From: Xiphias gladius
Taxonomy: Eukaryota > Chordata > Actinopteri > Istiophoriformes > Xiphiidae
DNA length: 64,000 nucleotides
Direction of reading: 5' to 3'
Assembly: GCF_016859285.1 (NCBI RefSeq)
Contig: NC_053402.1
Coordinates: 20,624,556-20,688,555 of the forward strand
Part shown: positions 44,725-56,790 of the stretch, in pieces
How positions within the stretch are numbered: position 1 is the stretch's first letter
Layout of the letters: every line of letters begins with the position of its first letter
Translations under genes and position numbers: made by a program
Notes under the pieces: model-generated
Databases searched by the model: none
The model's input: the letters and a program-made list of their open reading frames with translations, nothing else
Told to the model about the DNA's origin: nothing

Positions 44725-44730
44725 AATAAA
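44725..44730 (+). terminator. znf281: likely polyadenylation signal of znf281
   Basis: AATAAA followed within 10-30 bp by G/T-rich sequence (CTGTTGTCGAGAACTCTTTT). An earlier hexamer at 44283-44288 is an alternative. Confidence 0.5.
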
Positions 44731-47219
44731 AACTGTTGTCGAGAACTCTTTTTATGTGCTAAGTGGTGTTAAACATGTTAATGCCTTAGGGAAAAGCATT
44801 TTATTTTTACACTGAAATGTATCAGTTATCAGAGGTGTTGATGGGGATAGATGTGTCTTTGCTGAACCGCCCGGCATGATGATACATAACAGGCTTACTG
44901 GAGCTTAATGTGGCTGTGTTTATTGTGACCACTGGGTGGTGATAATGTCTTTCTGAAAGTGGGATGCCGTAGGCCTTTGGGCTGTGGAGTCTCTTATTTA
45001 ATTATTTTAACACCTAATGCAGTTAAAATATGCATTCGTGCTTATGTTGTTGGTATGAGTCCCTTTTAACGATTCTTTGACTCTGTCTCCAGCTTTTTAT
45101 TGATTAGATGTTTGTCAAGTGTGTCTAGAAAAGATGGACTTCAACTTAATCTCTGTTTTAATTTCTAATAAGTTTCTAGTTTCTAGTTCAGGCCTGCGTC
45201 ACAGATCTTTGTGCTCCCCACTTGGCCCATTCAATAGCTCATCCTGGAATTAAAAGAAATATAGTAACGCTTTTGTTTTTTTGTTTTTTGTTGTTTTTTT
45301 TTTTAAAGAGGGTCTCAACGGACTAGATGGTTCACATTCACTTCTATAAAATCACATCACATCTCATAAAACACTGATCTGAGAGCTGGTGTTTCTAACT
45401 GACAAGAGCTTTATATTCAAAACAGCCTTTCCCTGTCCCAGTTTAAAAAAAAAAAAGATCTTTTTTTTTTTTTTTTCTTAAAAGGAGTAAGTAGATTTTT
45501 GCCCTTTCTTGCTTATCTTGAGGACACACAGTACTTTCTCTATCTTTTTTCTTTCAATCTTTTCCTTAAAATTAACTCGCAGAAAATGGAGTAATGTGAC
45601 GTTAACAAACCAGTGGAATACCAAGTGGGTGCATATATTGATCATATGTAGTACGTCTCATACATCTGCACCAAGTTTCATCTGGTGTTTTACTATTCTC
45701 AACCTAGGCTCCAACAGAAAGTATCACAAATACTTTATATCATTAACCCAACCTTCGCTTTTTTTTTTTTCATTTTAAAGCCATTATCATTTCTAAGAGC
45801 CTTCTTTCCTGCAGTTTTTCCACATACTGCAAGTTTCTTTCCACCTTCTAAGACGTATCAAATTGTCTGAGTGTTTGGTGCCATGTGACTTAAACGTTTA
45901 AAAAAAACAAAAAAAACCCCCACACACCACTATCTTGTTCCTGATTCTTGTATCCTACAAGTATTTCACAATGTCTCAATCACAAATGGTCGTCTTCAGT
46001 TATAAGGGTTAAAGTGTGAGCGTGCACGCATAAGCTTAGATCACACATTACACACCATCTGTGATAAAAGGTGACTGATTCGATATAAGGCGTGATCCCA
46101 TCATATCCATGTGAATGAGCACATGCTTACATTTATATGCTTTTGAGGAAACAAATCAAGAACAAATATGCAAAAAAACACGTTACGAAAAGGAAAACTA
46201 ATGTTAAAAAAAAACTCATGTAAGAGAAAAATAGATAAGCTAGTCGATACATATTACTAGAGGCCACCTAGATATTCACAAGGCCCAGCTCCCACCATCT
46301 AACCCAAGCAGCCTTCATAAGCGTTGCCACCACTGCATATGCATTTGAGTTTAACTTTTTAACTCTCTCTCACAATGTTGATCTGATGTCCTCTCATTTC
46401 CTTTTCAGTATCTGTGAGGGGAATTAAACGGCTTCCTGAAATCGAAAAGAGAAGCCGGCCGTCTTCCCGTGACCACTGAACAAAACCTGCATGTTGTGAG
46501 TGGCTTTTAGGTTTGGCGAACATGAATTGCACTTTTATGAACATTTGTCCGCACCCAAAACCAGTGTATTTCAGCGCCAATCCCATCTCTTTCTGTTACA
46601 AAATGACAACATTTTCTATTTAATGCTGGTGGTGATATGGCCAGGGTCTTTGTTCTGTTCATTTTTTTTTTTTTTTTTTGCACATCATCATGAGTCAGTA
46701 TTGATAAGCACATTCTGCTCATTGTTGCTCACCGAAGTTGAAGAATAGTAGGGGTGTGAGCAGGAGGAACATGACAGGATTTTAATAAGTAAACCACAGA
46801 GTTGTGTTGCTCAGATGCGGCCAGTAAGACAGCGCTCCCTTTTCCCTGAGCTGAATGTCAGAGCGCTGTTTTTGGCTGAACAGACCGGGACAGAAGCCGC
46901 GCTAACTCTGTGAGAGGCCTGCCAAGCAGTCATTTAGTCACTGAGCTTTCTGTCCCTCAGTGTCTTTTGCTTGCTGTTGCCCCTTTCTGCTTCCAGGGGG
47001 ATGCAGGTCTGTTGACAGAGTGGATGGCAGAGTGACGTGCATGATGATCTTATTTTCAAAGCTGGGAAGTGGCCTCATATTGGGTTGTGTACACAGAGAG
47101 ATAGTGAATGGGGAACAACGGCAATAAAAAAAAAGAAGAGACACTTTTAACGACGCTGTAACATGAGTCATGGCTAAAGGAGGGATTCTAATAAGGAAGC
47201 TTGCGGCTTGGCTCGGGGG

Positions 47220-48175
47220 TGGCAATGCCAGTATGCACCACTTTGGTCAGGTCTGAAATATGTCGATAATTATTTGGTGGATGGAATTTTGCACAGATAT
47301 TCAGGGAAAAAGAGTGTATCCTAATGGCTTTGGTTACCCCCTCGACTTTTCCTCCAGCACCAACAGCAGGTGGAGCAGACGTTCGTGTTCGCCAGGAGAT
47401 GAATCCCACTGACTTTTGGTGATCGTCTGACTTTTCCTCTAGTGCCACTGTGACGTTAACATTTGTGGTGTTGAGTGAAATGTCTCAACAACTCTTGGAC
47501 GGATGAACACCAAGTTCAAGATAAATTCTAACAACTTTGGGGAACCCCTTCACTTTTCATCTAGCGCCATCACCAGGTCAAAATTTCAGTGGGTCCAATA
47601 TATACCTGCAAAACTTATGACCTTCCCTGCTAAACACAAGCATGTTACTTTTTCAGCATTGTTACTATGTATATTTACTTTTGAGCTCCTTGTACTCTAC
47701 TCCACTACGTTTCAGGGGAAATAATATACTTTTGACTCCACTACATTTATTTTAAAAGCTTCAGTTACTTTGCAGGTTCAGATTATTGATACAAAATCTG
47801 ATAAATATTTTATTTTATTTTTTTAAAGATTAAACTACCCAACAGTATATAAAGTATTAAAATGAGCCCTGCCTTTAACAGCTGCAGCATTAAAGAAAAA
47901 GCTTACACATTAATTGATCAATAATGTAATATACTGTATACTATTCTGAAATGGACCATCCTTTCAAAACTTAAAGTATATGTTGCTGCTAATACTTTTG
48001 TATCTTTACTTAAATAAAATTTTCAATACTTGTAACAGAGTATTCTTACACAAAGAATAATACTCTTACACTCTGGTACTGCTACTTTTACCTAAGCAAA
48101 GCATCTGAGTACTTCCTCCTCCGCCGCTGTGCCTAAGTACATCCTCACAGAGCTGCTGGTATGGCTGTAGACTTT
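47220..48175 (+). repeat. family A repeat interrupted by a family B copy
   Basis: Family A: 47220-47640 shows the motifs TGACTTTTCCTCTAGTGCCA, GTGAAATGTCTCAACAACTC and CATCTAGCGCCATCACCAGG. Its far end, GCCTAAGTACATCCTCACAG then AGCTGCTGGTATGGCTGTAG, reappears at 48131-48175. Between them, about 47645-48120, is family B sequence (CTTTACTTAAATAAAATTTT, TTTACCTAAGCAAAGCATCT). The arrangement looks like a family B insertion into an older family A copy. Neither family has a coding frame. Confidence 0.7.
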
Positions 48176-50744
48176 CGCCCTTGTTCATTTCTATTTCATG
48201 CATTAAATTGGGATAAAAACATGGTTAACACGTACAGAATTAGTTGAAAATTGGCTTTGATGGTTCCGGCGTAGTCTACTCAGAATATCTGCTCCTCTTT
48301 AACCAGTTTTATAAAAGCTTTCTCGCTCTTTGGTCCAAAAAGTATCGTCTTAGGGAACACCCGAGAATAGAAAATCCATCAACAACGGGAAATAAAGGGC
48401 CGTCTAAGAAATGCGCTTGTGTAATATTAAGATAGGCAAACCTTTTTCCCAGAATCCGCTCCTGAAATAAGACTAATTTTTGTCAGAACGGTGAAGCCAC
48501 TGGCATTACTCTTGGTGGTTGCCAGGCTAGAAAATCAACACAAGGTACTGAAAAATTTTGCAATGTCTCCGAGTATTTGCATGAGATAAGAGTGAGGTCA
48601 GCAAAGGTGTATGTGTTAATACCCTGCTGGATACGTGTTATGTCTCTGGTGCAGGACTGTCCAACAGCAGAGCCATAGAAACTATGCTATGGCAACGTGG
48701 GGAATGCGGAAAGATAGTGAGTGAATTAGCCTGGAAAGCGTTTCGTATGAATTTATTGAATAGCTGAAAGGTTGCGGTGAGAAATAAACCACATCCACTC
48801 CTTAATCCACTCCTTCTGTGAACAATAACACAATCTTTTATACATACAGGCTCAAGGAGAAAATATACTTCCTTCCTTAATCATTGGTCAAGTTCTCAAA
48901 TATGACGTTGCTTGATACCGTGTAAATACGGTGGTTGATAGCAGTGTTTTGCTGTGCCATGCCATGTAAAAATTGCAATTTTCTTAGCCGAGAATGTCAT
49001 CGCAACAGTTTGTTATGATGACAATGTAAAGAGTTTTATCACTGAGATGATAAGGAAGTCATTAATTCAAGCACTCGCAACAGTTCCCGATAATATATAG
49101 AATGTGTACACTGTGCTTGAAGTGTGTATTGTCAACACTACCCACTGATTAATCCACTCATTTTATAATCATGTATATATCACAGCTCCAGAAGAAAATA
49201 AACAAAATACGCCTGTCATAACAAAAGGAAAATGTTTGATCAGGCTGACCTTGTTGAGGGATGTCTCCAGGGCCTTCAGCTGTGTTGTTTTCAAAATTTA
49301 GAATGCCACAGAGTTTTGGGCTTCATTGGATAAACATCTTTGCTGTTCATCTCTTCTGTTTTATTGATGTGTGTCCTGCCCAGTGTATGATCCATAATTA
49401 AACAAAGGTAAAAAACAGAGCCAGTCGTGTGATAAAACAGCGACTGTTTATTCTTATTATTTTATTTAATAGGCTATATTTAGTTTATTTGTACAGAAAC
49501 AACACGGAGGCAATGCAACTAAAACATAGAGTGCTTACACAAAACAATCATAGGCTGGGCATATATGAACTGTGCGTTAATATATTATAACTTCGGTAAT
49601 CAGATATTGTTCTGGCATTGAAGCGGGAGTTGCTTCTATGAGGACTTGAAACGTAAAAACCAGGTGTTAGCTCTGGTGTGATAAGGCGAGAACGTGTCAG
49701 ACGTTTGTGCAAGTGTTGAACCAGGACCTTTGACCACAGCTATATTTAATCATTAAAAGTTGGCACAGTTGCCCGTGACAAAGCTCAAGGAGGAGAATGA
49801 TACCTACTTATTAACTTTACAAGCTTTTACTAATGCTCTAAATCTTTAGAAGCTGCCAAAACACCGTGGGATGCAAGCAGAAGTTTTGTTAGGGACAAAT
49901 TCATTGCTTTCTCTTCTAATGTAAGTTGTATCTGACATACAGTGGGAGTACACGTACTGTATATTAGAGGGTCAATTAGTCAACTTTTAAAGAAATTAAA
50001 TCTAATTTGTTTCTTCCCCTCAAGCAGCTACACAACAGGATTCGTTGATCAAGGATGTCAGTCTAAATTAACTATCCACAAAAGTAGAGATATTTGAATA
50101 TCTCCATAATTAGTCACATATTAGCCTTAATGATCAAGCTTATGAGCTGTTAGTCAATACTGATGCCTTACAAAGACCCCCAAAATATTAACACCACATT
50201 TTCCCCATTCATTTCCGACTTATGTTCGTCTGAACTGAAACATGGGTCTAAAACGTAATCAGGATAAATACAAGTGCTCTAAGGAGATCGTCTTGAATTA
50301 CAGTACATGTATGATACATTGGAAGCCCCTGTGACCACTGGAAAACTCAAGATTAGCCCATTAGCTATGAAAAAAAAAACGCTTGAAACCGAAAGGTTTG
50401 CATCCGAGTTTCATCTGTCCATCTGTCTTTCATGGATCTCATAAGAATTAGCCATGGCCATAATTGTTAATAAATCGTATGCACAAACGCAGAAGTTGCT
50501 GCCCCTAATGCCTGAGTGGCAAACATGCAACAGTCCCTATCTGAATAAATGCATTCACAAAGTAAAAAAACAAAACAAAAAAAAATGTAAATCACTCATA
50601 ACTTGTGCTGTTAAATAGTTTTATAAAGAATTCGGGCATACGTTTTTACAGACTGCTAAAGCCTAAAGAGAAGCAAAAATGCAGAAACCTAAATATCCTA
50701 CTCCGTTTCTGACCACATTTTGATGTCAACAGTCAAGTTAAGTC

Positions 50745-50915
50745 AAGTCAAATTTTATTTATATAGCACAATATCATAAATTTGCCTCAAGGGGCTCAAC
50801 AATCTGCACAGTAATACGACACACATTAGGAAAAACTCCCCAAAAAAAACATTTAACAGGAAAAAAAATTCAAGAAACCCCAGGAGGAGCAACAGAGGAG
50901 GGATCCTTCTTCCAT
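50745..50915 (+). repeat. interspersed repeat family E
   Basis: Starts CAAGTCAAATTTTATTTATA and continues TAGCACAATATCATAAATTT, GCCTCAAGGGGCTCAACAAT, GAAAAACTCCCC and GAAACCCCAGGAGGAGCAAC. This is a widely dispersed teleost sequence as I remember it. A short copy is at 28.64 kb. Confidence 0.75.
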
Positions 50916-50952
50916 GCAGTAGATGTCGTTTGTACAGAATGTACTCTGACTA

Positions 50953-51240
50953 GAGCTATAACGATCAGTTGATTAATCAATTAATCGATCAACAGAAAAA
51001 GAATCAACAACTTTTTTTCTGCTTTTACATGACTTATATTATCGTAAACTGATTATCTTTGGGGTTTGGACATTGGTCAAACAAAACAATACATTTGACG
51101 ATGTCCAAAATGTCCCCCATGGCTTGTGAAGGACAGGACCTTTTTCACTACTCGTTGATGTTTCATTAACTAAGCAATTAATCGACAAAATAATTTGTAG
51201 ATTAATGGATAGTGAAAATAGTCATTAGTTGCATCTCAGT
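50953..51240 (+). repeat. interspersed repeat family C
   Basis: Opens GAGCTATAACGATCAGTTGA and TTAATCAATTAATCGATCAA, with internal GGACATTGGTCAAACAAAAC, and closes ATTAATCGACAAAATAATTT and AGTCATTAGTTGCATCTC. Confidence 0.75.
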
Positions 51241-52639
51241 ATCTCCAACATTGTACAGATCATTGGATTCGATTTTTTAAATGTATTTATTTATTTTTAA
51301 CATGCTTCTGATTTCAAGCTGAATCAATAAACTGATGATGAAAATAATGTTATTGTAGCCTTAGCTGAATTTCTGCAAAGGAACCAGAAATCACACTCCC
51401 TCGCACTTTATTTAGTTACAGTATTTCGAGTAGTAAAACCCTCATTGCACTGAGATTCCACTGAGTTTTCAAAGAAGTGTCAGCAACAAAGCGCTAAAAC
51501 CTTGGCAAATAAAATTGAAACTATCTGCAAAAGTAGATACTACCAAGGTTAAGTGGGCGAAAGTTTGTGATTTGAGTCAGCTGAACTTTTAAGCACTTTG
51601 CTCCAGTGAAGCAAATAACAAAGGTCTGGCAGCAATTGTATGTTTTTTTTACTACCTTAAAAAGCCAATTTAGCTTGTAATGGTCAAGCCCATTTAGACG
51701 TCCACAATAACAACACGAAGACAAATGACTGACCTTTGCAGAATTTGTCCTCTTATGTTCTCATTTTTGGACAATAACATCAAGCTTATTAAGCTCTGAC
51801 AAGGAAAGTAGATCGCATACCTTAAGAGTGAATGACAATGAGTTCACCATACACCTGTGTATCATCTAAACGACGATCCACAAAACATATCGTTACACTT
51901 AAATAAAAAACACTACTCACCACATCACACCATCATATGCATTCGTTTCACGTTACCTATTTGAATATCAAACCACAGAACACAAATTAATTTCAAAGTC
52001 AAATTGACCTGGTCATGGTCCGGTCCGTGATGAAGCTGCGATAGGCCAAGTTTTGATCCAAACCTGCTGACGTAAACGTCAGTCACTGGTGCCCTGTGTG
52101 TTTGAGAGATAACAAAAAACACGGACTGACCCTACACCTTAATCAGAGTACAAAGTTATTAAAAGTATTTCTAATCAAAAGCGAAATTCCATTACGCAAT
52201 TGCACTGTAGCATTTGCAGATTTTTAGGATAACACTGAGATAGTTCATATAAAATCTATTGTAATGTAAAGGTAGGTCTGCAGCTGTAGTCCTTGTTGCT
52301 TTGGTGAAGAATTTCATGAAAAATATCAAATATGTTCCAACAATTTTTGGAAAATCAAATTGGATATTTATATGGAAACATTCATATTTGATTAAGATCC
52401 TTATTATTTGGATTTTAGGTTGGTCATTGTGTGACATCTATTGTTAAAACTATTTATAAACAGATGATAAAATCGGTCAAATATGAGTGGAATTTCCTCA
52501 GTGTGCACTGTGCAACAAGGGGCATTATTTTTGATCTAGAACCATTCAACACAGGTTTCGATTAGTTCATAGTGACCTTTTTTATGTGTGTATTTATTTT
52601 TAGTCTTACAAGTGGCGTAACTCAATGGCAATCTCTGTC

Positions 52640-53400
52640 TGTTGATCCACCGCTTTAGTCCAAACTGAAATATCTCAACAGCCACTGGATAGATTGCCAA
52701 TTTTGTACAGACATTCATGGTCCCCAGAGGAAGACCCCTAATGACTTTGCTGATCTCAGCGTTTCCTCTAGTGCCACCATGAGGGCCACATTTGCGGTTT
52801 TTACTGACACTTCTTCGCAACTATCGTAGAGATTGCTATCTCACCTCCATGGATGTATTAAGGAGAGTGATGACACTGTGTACAGATAACTGTGTTGCCC
52901 AGAGGATGATGCCTATGGACTTTTGTGATTGCCTGACTTTTCCAGTAGCATCATCAGCAGGTCAAAGGTTTCGCTTATCCTGTGAAATATCTCTACATCA
53001 ACTAGATGGATTTTGTTACAGCATTTGGTACAGACATTCGTGGTTCCCAGACAACGAATCTTAGTTTGGTGAGCCCTCGACCTTTCTTCTAGAATCACCA
53101 TGAGGTTGACTTTCTGAATTTTGAGTGAATTTTCTCAACAACTACTGGATGGATTGTCATGAATTTTGGTTCACATTTTCATACCCCCCCCCCCCCCCGG
53201 GATCAGTTCTAGTAACTTTTGTGACCCCTTATCATTCCCATCAGCCTTTGCTTTGTGTTAATTGCAAATTTTATCAAATTCTATCAGGCTAAACTAAGTT
53301 GTTAAATATGGCAAGTGTTATACCTGCTTAACATCAGCATGTTAGCAATTGTCATTGTGAGCATTTTAGCATTTAGCTCAAACCATCTCTGTGCCTACAG
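52640..53400 (+). repeat. interspersed repeat family A, longest copy
   Basis: Internally periodic: the theme 'actggatrgattgycaattttgtacagacattc...ccagaggatga...gacttttcctctagtgccaccatgagg' recurs about three times between 52670 and 53180. Then comes a 14-bp C run (53185-53198), and the tail CATCAGCATGTTAGCAATTG and AGCATTTAGCTCAAACCATC. Short open frames in it are accidental. Confidence 0.8.
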
Positions 53401-54009
53401 CCCCAGAAACGCTACCATTGAAGACTCTTGGCGTGTTCACGTTATCGTGGATATTATCGTGTATGTGCATTGTGACGGCTGTTCGGGGTGCGCCGAAAGT
53501 TCGGATTTGTTTAACTTTGACCCAGGGTACACTGACCTTTTGTGGGCAAAGCCGGTAGCACCAAAGAGACACCAATTAGGCTAGCCTACTTGGTGTTTCT
53601 GAATTTCCAGAACGGCACAGTGATGGCCCATCGACAGCACATTCGCCTGGCGAAATGTCAGCAACTAGCTGAGCTAGCTCTTGCTGAAATGTAGCAATCT
53701 ACTGCTAGCAACATTAGCACAAGGTGGTGCCCGTTTAGAGTTTCGGACCGGTAAGGACTACACCGACCAGTGCAAAATGTGCAGCGCAGGACCCTTGTTT
53801 TTCCGCTATTGTTTGATATTGCCATTGTGTTTTAACATTCTGGCTGGGATTTATGTTATGATAGTCGCATTTGTCTTTATTAAAAATGTTTTAAGAGAGC
53901 TTTGTTTTTCTGTGACACACAAAATATCCCTCTGACTATATTTTTCATGATTCCCAGGGCTGAGGTCGTGCTGCCCTGCCCAGCTGTCGTTGAGCAAGGC
54001 ACCCATTAG

Positions 54010-54420
54010 CTCACTCTATACACGCGTGTAAACATTCGGCTAAGAATAGTCCCTTTCTTGAGCGGGAGCTTTCAATCCGTCTCCGTACTGCTGGTGACAG
54101 GTTTATGGCGAGGGCACTGGTCCCTGGGTGGAGGCAGAGCCAGCGCCGCTCCAGTACAGTAACGATGACTGACGGCAGATCCGGTCCAATCAGGGGAGGG
54201 AGCAAAGCTCTTAATGCTGTCAGGAGCTGCCGCTCCCAGTCTGAGCCACCTGTGGCAGCCCGTCGGAGACCGCGACTCTGCAGTACCGTTATACCCGCGG
54301 GGACTTCGTTGCCGGCCGGTTCTCCTCAGAGGAAAGCGGAGACCTGAAACATGTTTCTCAGCCGCCTGCCTGTCGTGTTTCTCCTGGCGGCTGTCGCCAA
54401 AGGTGAGTGCGGCTTACTGT
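54010..54420 (+). promoter_or_regulatory. CpG-rich promoter and 5' UTR of the downstream gene
   Basis: CpG-dense sequence (GTACCGTTATACCCGCGGGG, TGCCGGCCGGTTCTCC, CAGCGCCGCTCC) immediately upstream of the signal-peptide exon. Open frames inside it (80 and 117 codons) are 5' UTR noise: one stops just before the ATG at 54351 and the other runs across the splice donor. Confidence 0.6.
54351..54402 (+). CDS. first coding exon of an unidentified secreted or membrane protein (signal peptide)
   Basis: ATG in the context GAAACATGT (A at -3) encodes MFLSRLPVVFLLAAVAK plus one base, followed by the strong donor GTGAGT. This is a textbook signal peptide: a basic residue, a hydrophobic core (LPVVFLLAAV) and a small-residue end. 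The phase-1 break right after a signal peptide is typical of extracellular-module genes such as Ig-superfamily members, receptors and TGF-beta-receptor-like proteins. The remaining 9.6 kb shows no second exon that I can recognise, so intron 1 is long and the body of the gene lies past 64000. Too little is present to name it. Start and donor are read from sequence; the function class is inference. Confidence 0.65.
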
Positions 54421-54569
54421 CCCACCGTTTACCGGGGCCACCGAACTGTCTGCAACTGTGTGTTTCTGTGGACACACAAAAAAACGCACTCGGGTGGAAA
54501 TGCGACTTTTAAACCCTGGAAATACATTCGAGTCGTCGGGAGAGATTTCATTTTAATTTTAGTTTAGCT

Positions 54570-54905
54570 TTAAAGACAGTAAGTATTCGGCTCCTTTACT
54601 TAACACACTGGATAAATATTCCATTATTGTAAAAACCCTGCAGTCAAAATGTTACTAGAGCAGAAGTACAGATCAGCTAAAAGATACTGGAGAATGAAAA
54701 GTAATAAAAAAAAGTACGTGTCCGTTATACAAGAAAAAACATATTATAGTTATTGAATATTAATAGAAAAATGTTCATGTTTAAGTAGCATTTCTGTTTC
54801 AATAGCTGTCAATAGGAGCTAATTGGAACTACCATCTATACTGTAGGGTATTTTAACCTACAACAATACATCACATTTTATAACATAGCCATATTTATTT
54901 TATTC
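54570..54905 (+). repeat. interspersed repeat family B, third copy
   Basis: Motifs CCTGCAGTCAAAATGTTACT, GAGCAGAAGTACAGATCAGC, GGAGCTAATTGGAACTACCA and ACCTACAACAATACATCACA follow the family order. Confidence 0.65.
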
Positions 54906-56599
54906 CAAATTTGTTGCCTATATACACACTTACTTGTCAAAAATGGCATTTCACATGTACATGAATGGTATTTTGTAGATATACAAAGTGCGTTTTTGGC
55001 CACTTTTCTGTCTCCCCCCCCCCCCCTTTTTTTTGTTGTTGTAAGTTTTAGGGTATATCTGAAATCATGGCCCAGAACCCATGAACATAACCTGAATTTT
55101 ATTAGAGCCTATGTAAATTTCATCAGTGTTTCTTCCAAATAACATACCCATATTATGGGATTTACTATAAAATATTTTACTGGAACTTTCTTCACTGTCA
55201 AAAATCCCCTCTTGACACATTTATACTTGTATCGATGTAAATTATCTATTATATTGTAGTTAATATCTTATGAAAGGGGTGTGGTTTAACAGAAAAGCAC
55301 ACACAGGAACAGTCATTGCAATTTATTATATTTGAGAACAGTCTTAGAAACCTGGTGTGGTTTACTGACAACATAATAATTAATAATAATATTTTTATAC
55401 AACAAATAGAACATATTAGACTTTGTCGGAGAGAGAACGATACTGGACTATTGCCCCTAGTGTTTACACAGTCCGCCTACCTTTGTCATGAAATGGACAG
55501 ACATTCAGTCTCTGATATTAACAATACCGTATATTATCAAATAAGAACTAAAGACCTAAGGGGCAAAATAAAGAGAAATCAACAGTTGTGTAAATCATAA
55601 TAAAACATATAACATCCACCTTCTGTTAGGGAATACTATCTAACAGCTATATTGTTTAGCCTTTGCCATACAGGAAGGAAGATTTGACGACGACTCCTTA
55701 ATTAAAAGATGTACCATATTCTGTTTTATTTGAGTTTTCGAAGAAAAAAAACATCTTCTCTTCTTCGCTACACATTCGTGGGGGGGGGTTTCCCCCAAAT
55801 AGTCTCTGTCCCTGACGCACTGCCCCTTGAGTGTGACTCAAAGCTCTCCGGGGGTTGGACGGATGCCAGCGAGGAGGCATCGGTCAAACAACAGTCGGCT
55901 CCCAGTAGTGCAGCACACTCCACACACACAGTTTACTCTTGTGTGCGCACGGGCGGACCCCCTCGACGGCGTAGTGAAGCTGAGGAATTTTGATGAAGTC
56001 TCCACTGTACGCTGCGTCGCTAAGCTTAGCTGCAGTTAAATCCATTGGTCACCCTCTGTATTACTTTGGACATTTCTGAAGCGCATCTCTGTCTTTAAAG
56101 GTTACGTAGACTGAGAAGCAGTCACTGTCATGTGCTGGAGCCTCACTGGAGGCCTGCAGGCGGTTTGTATGTTTCCCTTCCTGTCATGTGTCTTACTTGT
56201 ATAGAAACATAGAGTTAGAGGGAGATGGAGGAAGGCTGGGAGCTGATGGAGGCTCCAGTTTGGGGCATGACCGAGTGTGTCTGAAGTAGCAGTAAAGAGG
56301 CCCAGATGAAAAGACCTCCCAAGGGTCATGATCCTCCTCCCCTGAGTCTGGCGCCACATTTTCTTGTGCCCCCACGAGAAATCCTCCAGAGAGAGAGGAG
56401 CAGAGTACGTTAAATGCCTGACTCTCATCTCTCTTTTTCCTTTCCTGCTGCTTCCCCTTAACATCAAACACGGTTGTCATATCTCCTCCACATGTGTCAT
56501 GTTTTGCTGCGTAGTCATTGTTAGGTCATTACCGGAGTGTACAAGATCTGCTCAGGAGTTAATGGACGGTTGTAGAAATGAGAGAGGCCTGAGACTCAT

Positions 56600-56790
56600 G
56601 TAGGGCTGCTACTACGATTGTTTTCGTCATCCATTAATCAGATTATTTTCTCGATTAGTCACTTAGTCTATGAAGTGTTAGTTATGTTCAATTTACTGCC
56701 ATATATGATGTTGAAAAACTTCAAATTCTCACATTTTGAGTAACTGGAACCGGAGAATATTTGGCACTGTTGCTTTAAAATGACTCTAGC
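56600..56790 (-). repeat. interspersed repeat family C, partial copy
   Basis: GGGCTGCTACTACGATTGTT, TTATTTTCTCGATTAGTCAC and AAACTTCAAATTCTCACATT follow the order of the other copies. Confidence 0.7.

Larger units (their letters stand above)
42312..44745 (+). other. znf281: znf281 3' UTR
   Basis: AT-rich, with a (TTA)n run at 42383-42421, poly-T tracts (43304-43324, 43974-43994, 44133-44165) and an A run at 43328-43345. Two AATAAA hexamers near its likely end (44283 and 44725) argue for a UTR of about 2.0-2.4 kb. No protein is encoded. Confidence 0.6.
44746..54000. other. intergenic, repeat-rich, no gene seen
   Basis: About 9 kb of AT-rich DNA between znf281 and the next promoter. Recognisable content is the nested repeats at 47.2-48.2 kb, family E at 50.75-50.92 kb, family C at 50.95-51.24 kb and family A at 52.6-53.4 kb. 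45.0-47.1 kb, 48.2-50.7 kb and 51.25-52.5 kb hold no feature I can name. No open frame exceeds about 95 codons or resembles a known protein. Confidence 0.7.

Noticed and set aside
52536..53101. Facing 60-94-codon frames on both strands
   Set aside because: They fall entirely inside interspersed repeat family A.
54105..54567. 80- and 117-codon frames around the 54.35-kb start
   Set aside because: The first ends before the ATG and lies in the 5' UTR; the second runs through the splice donor. The signal-peptide frame is the better reading.
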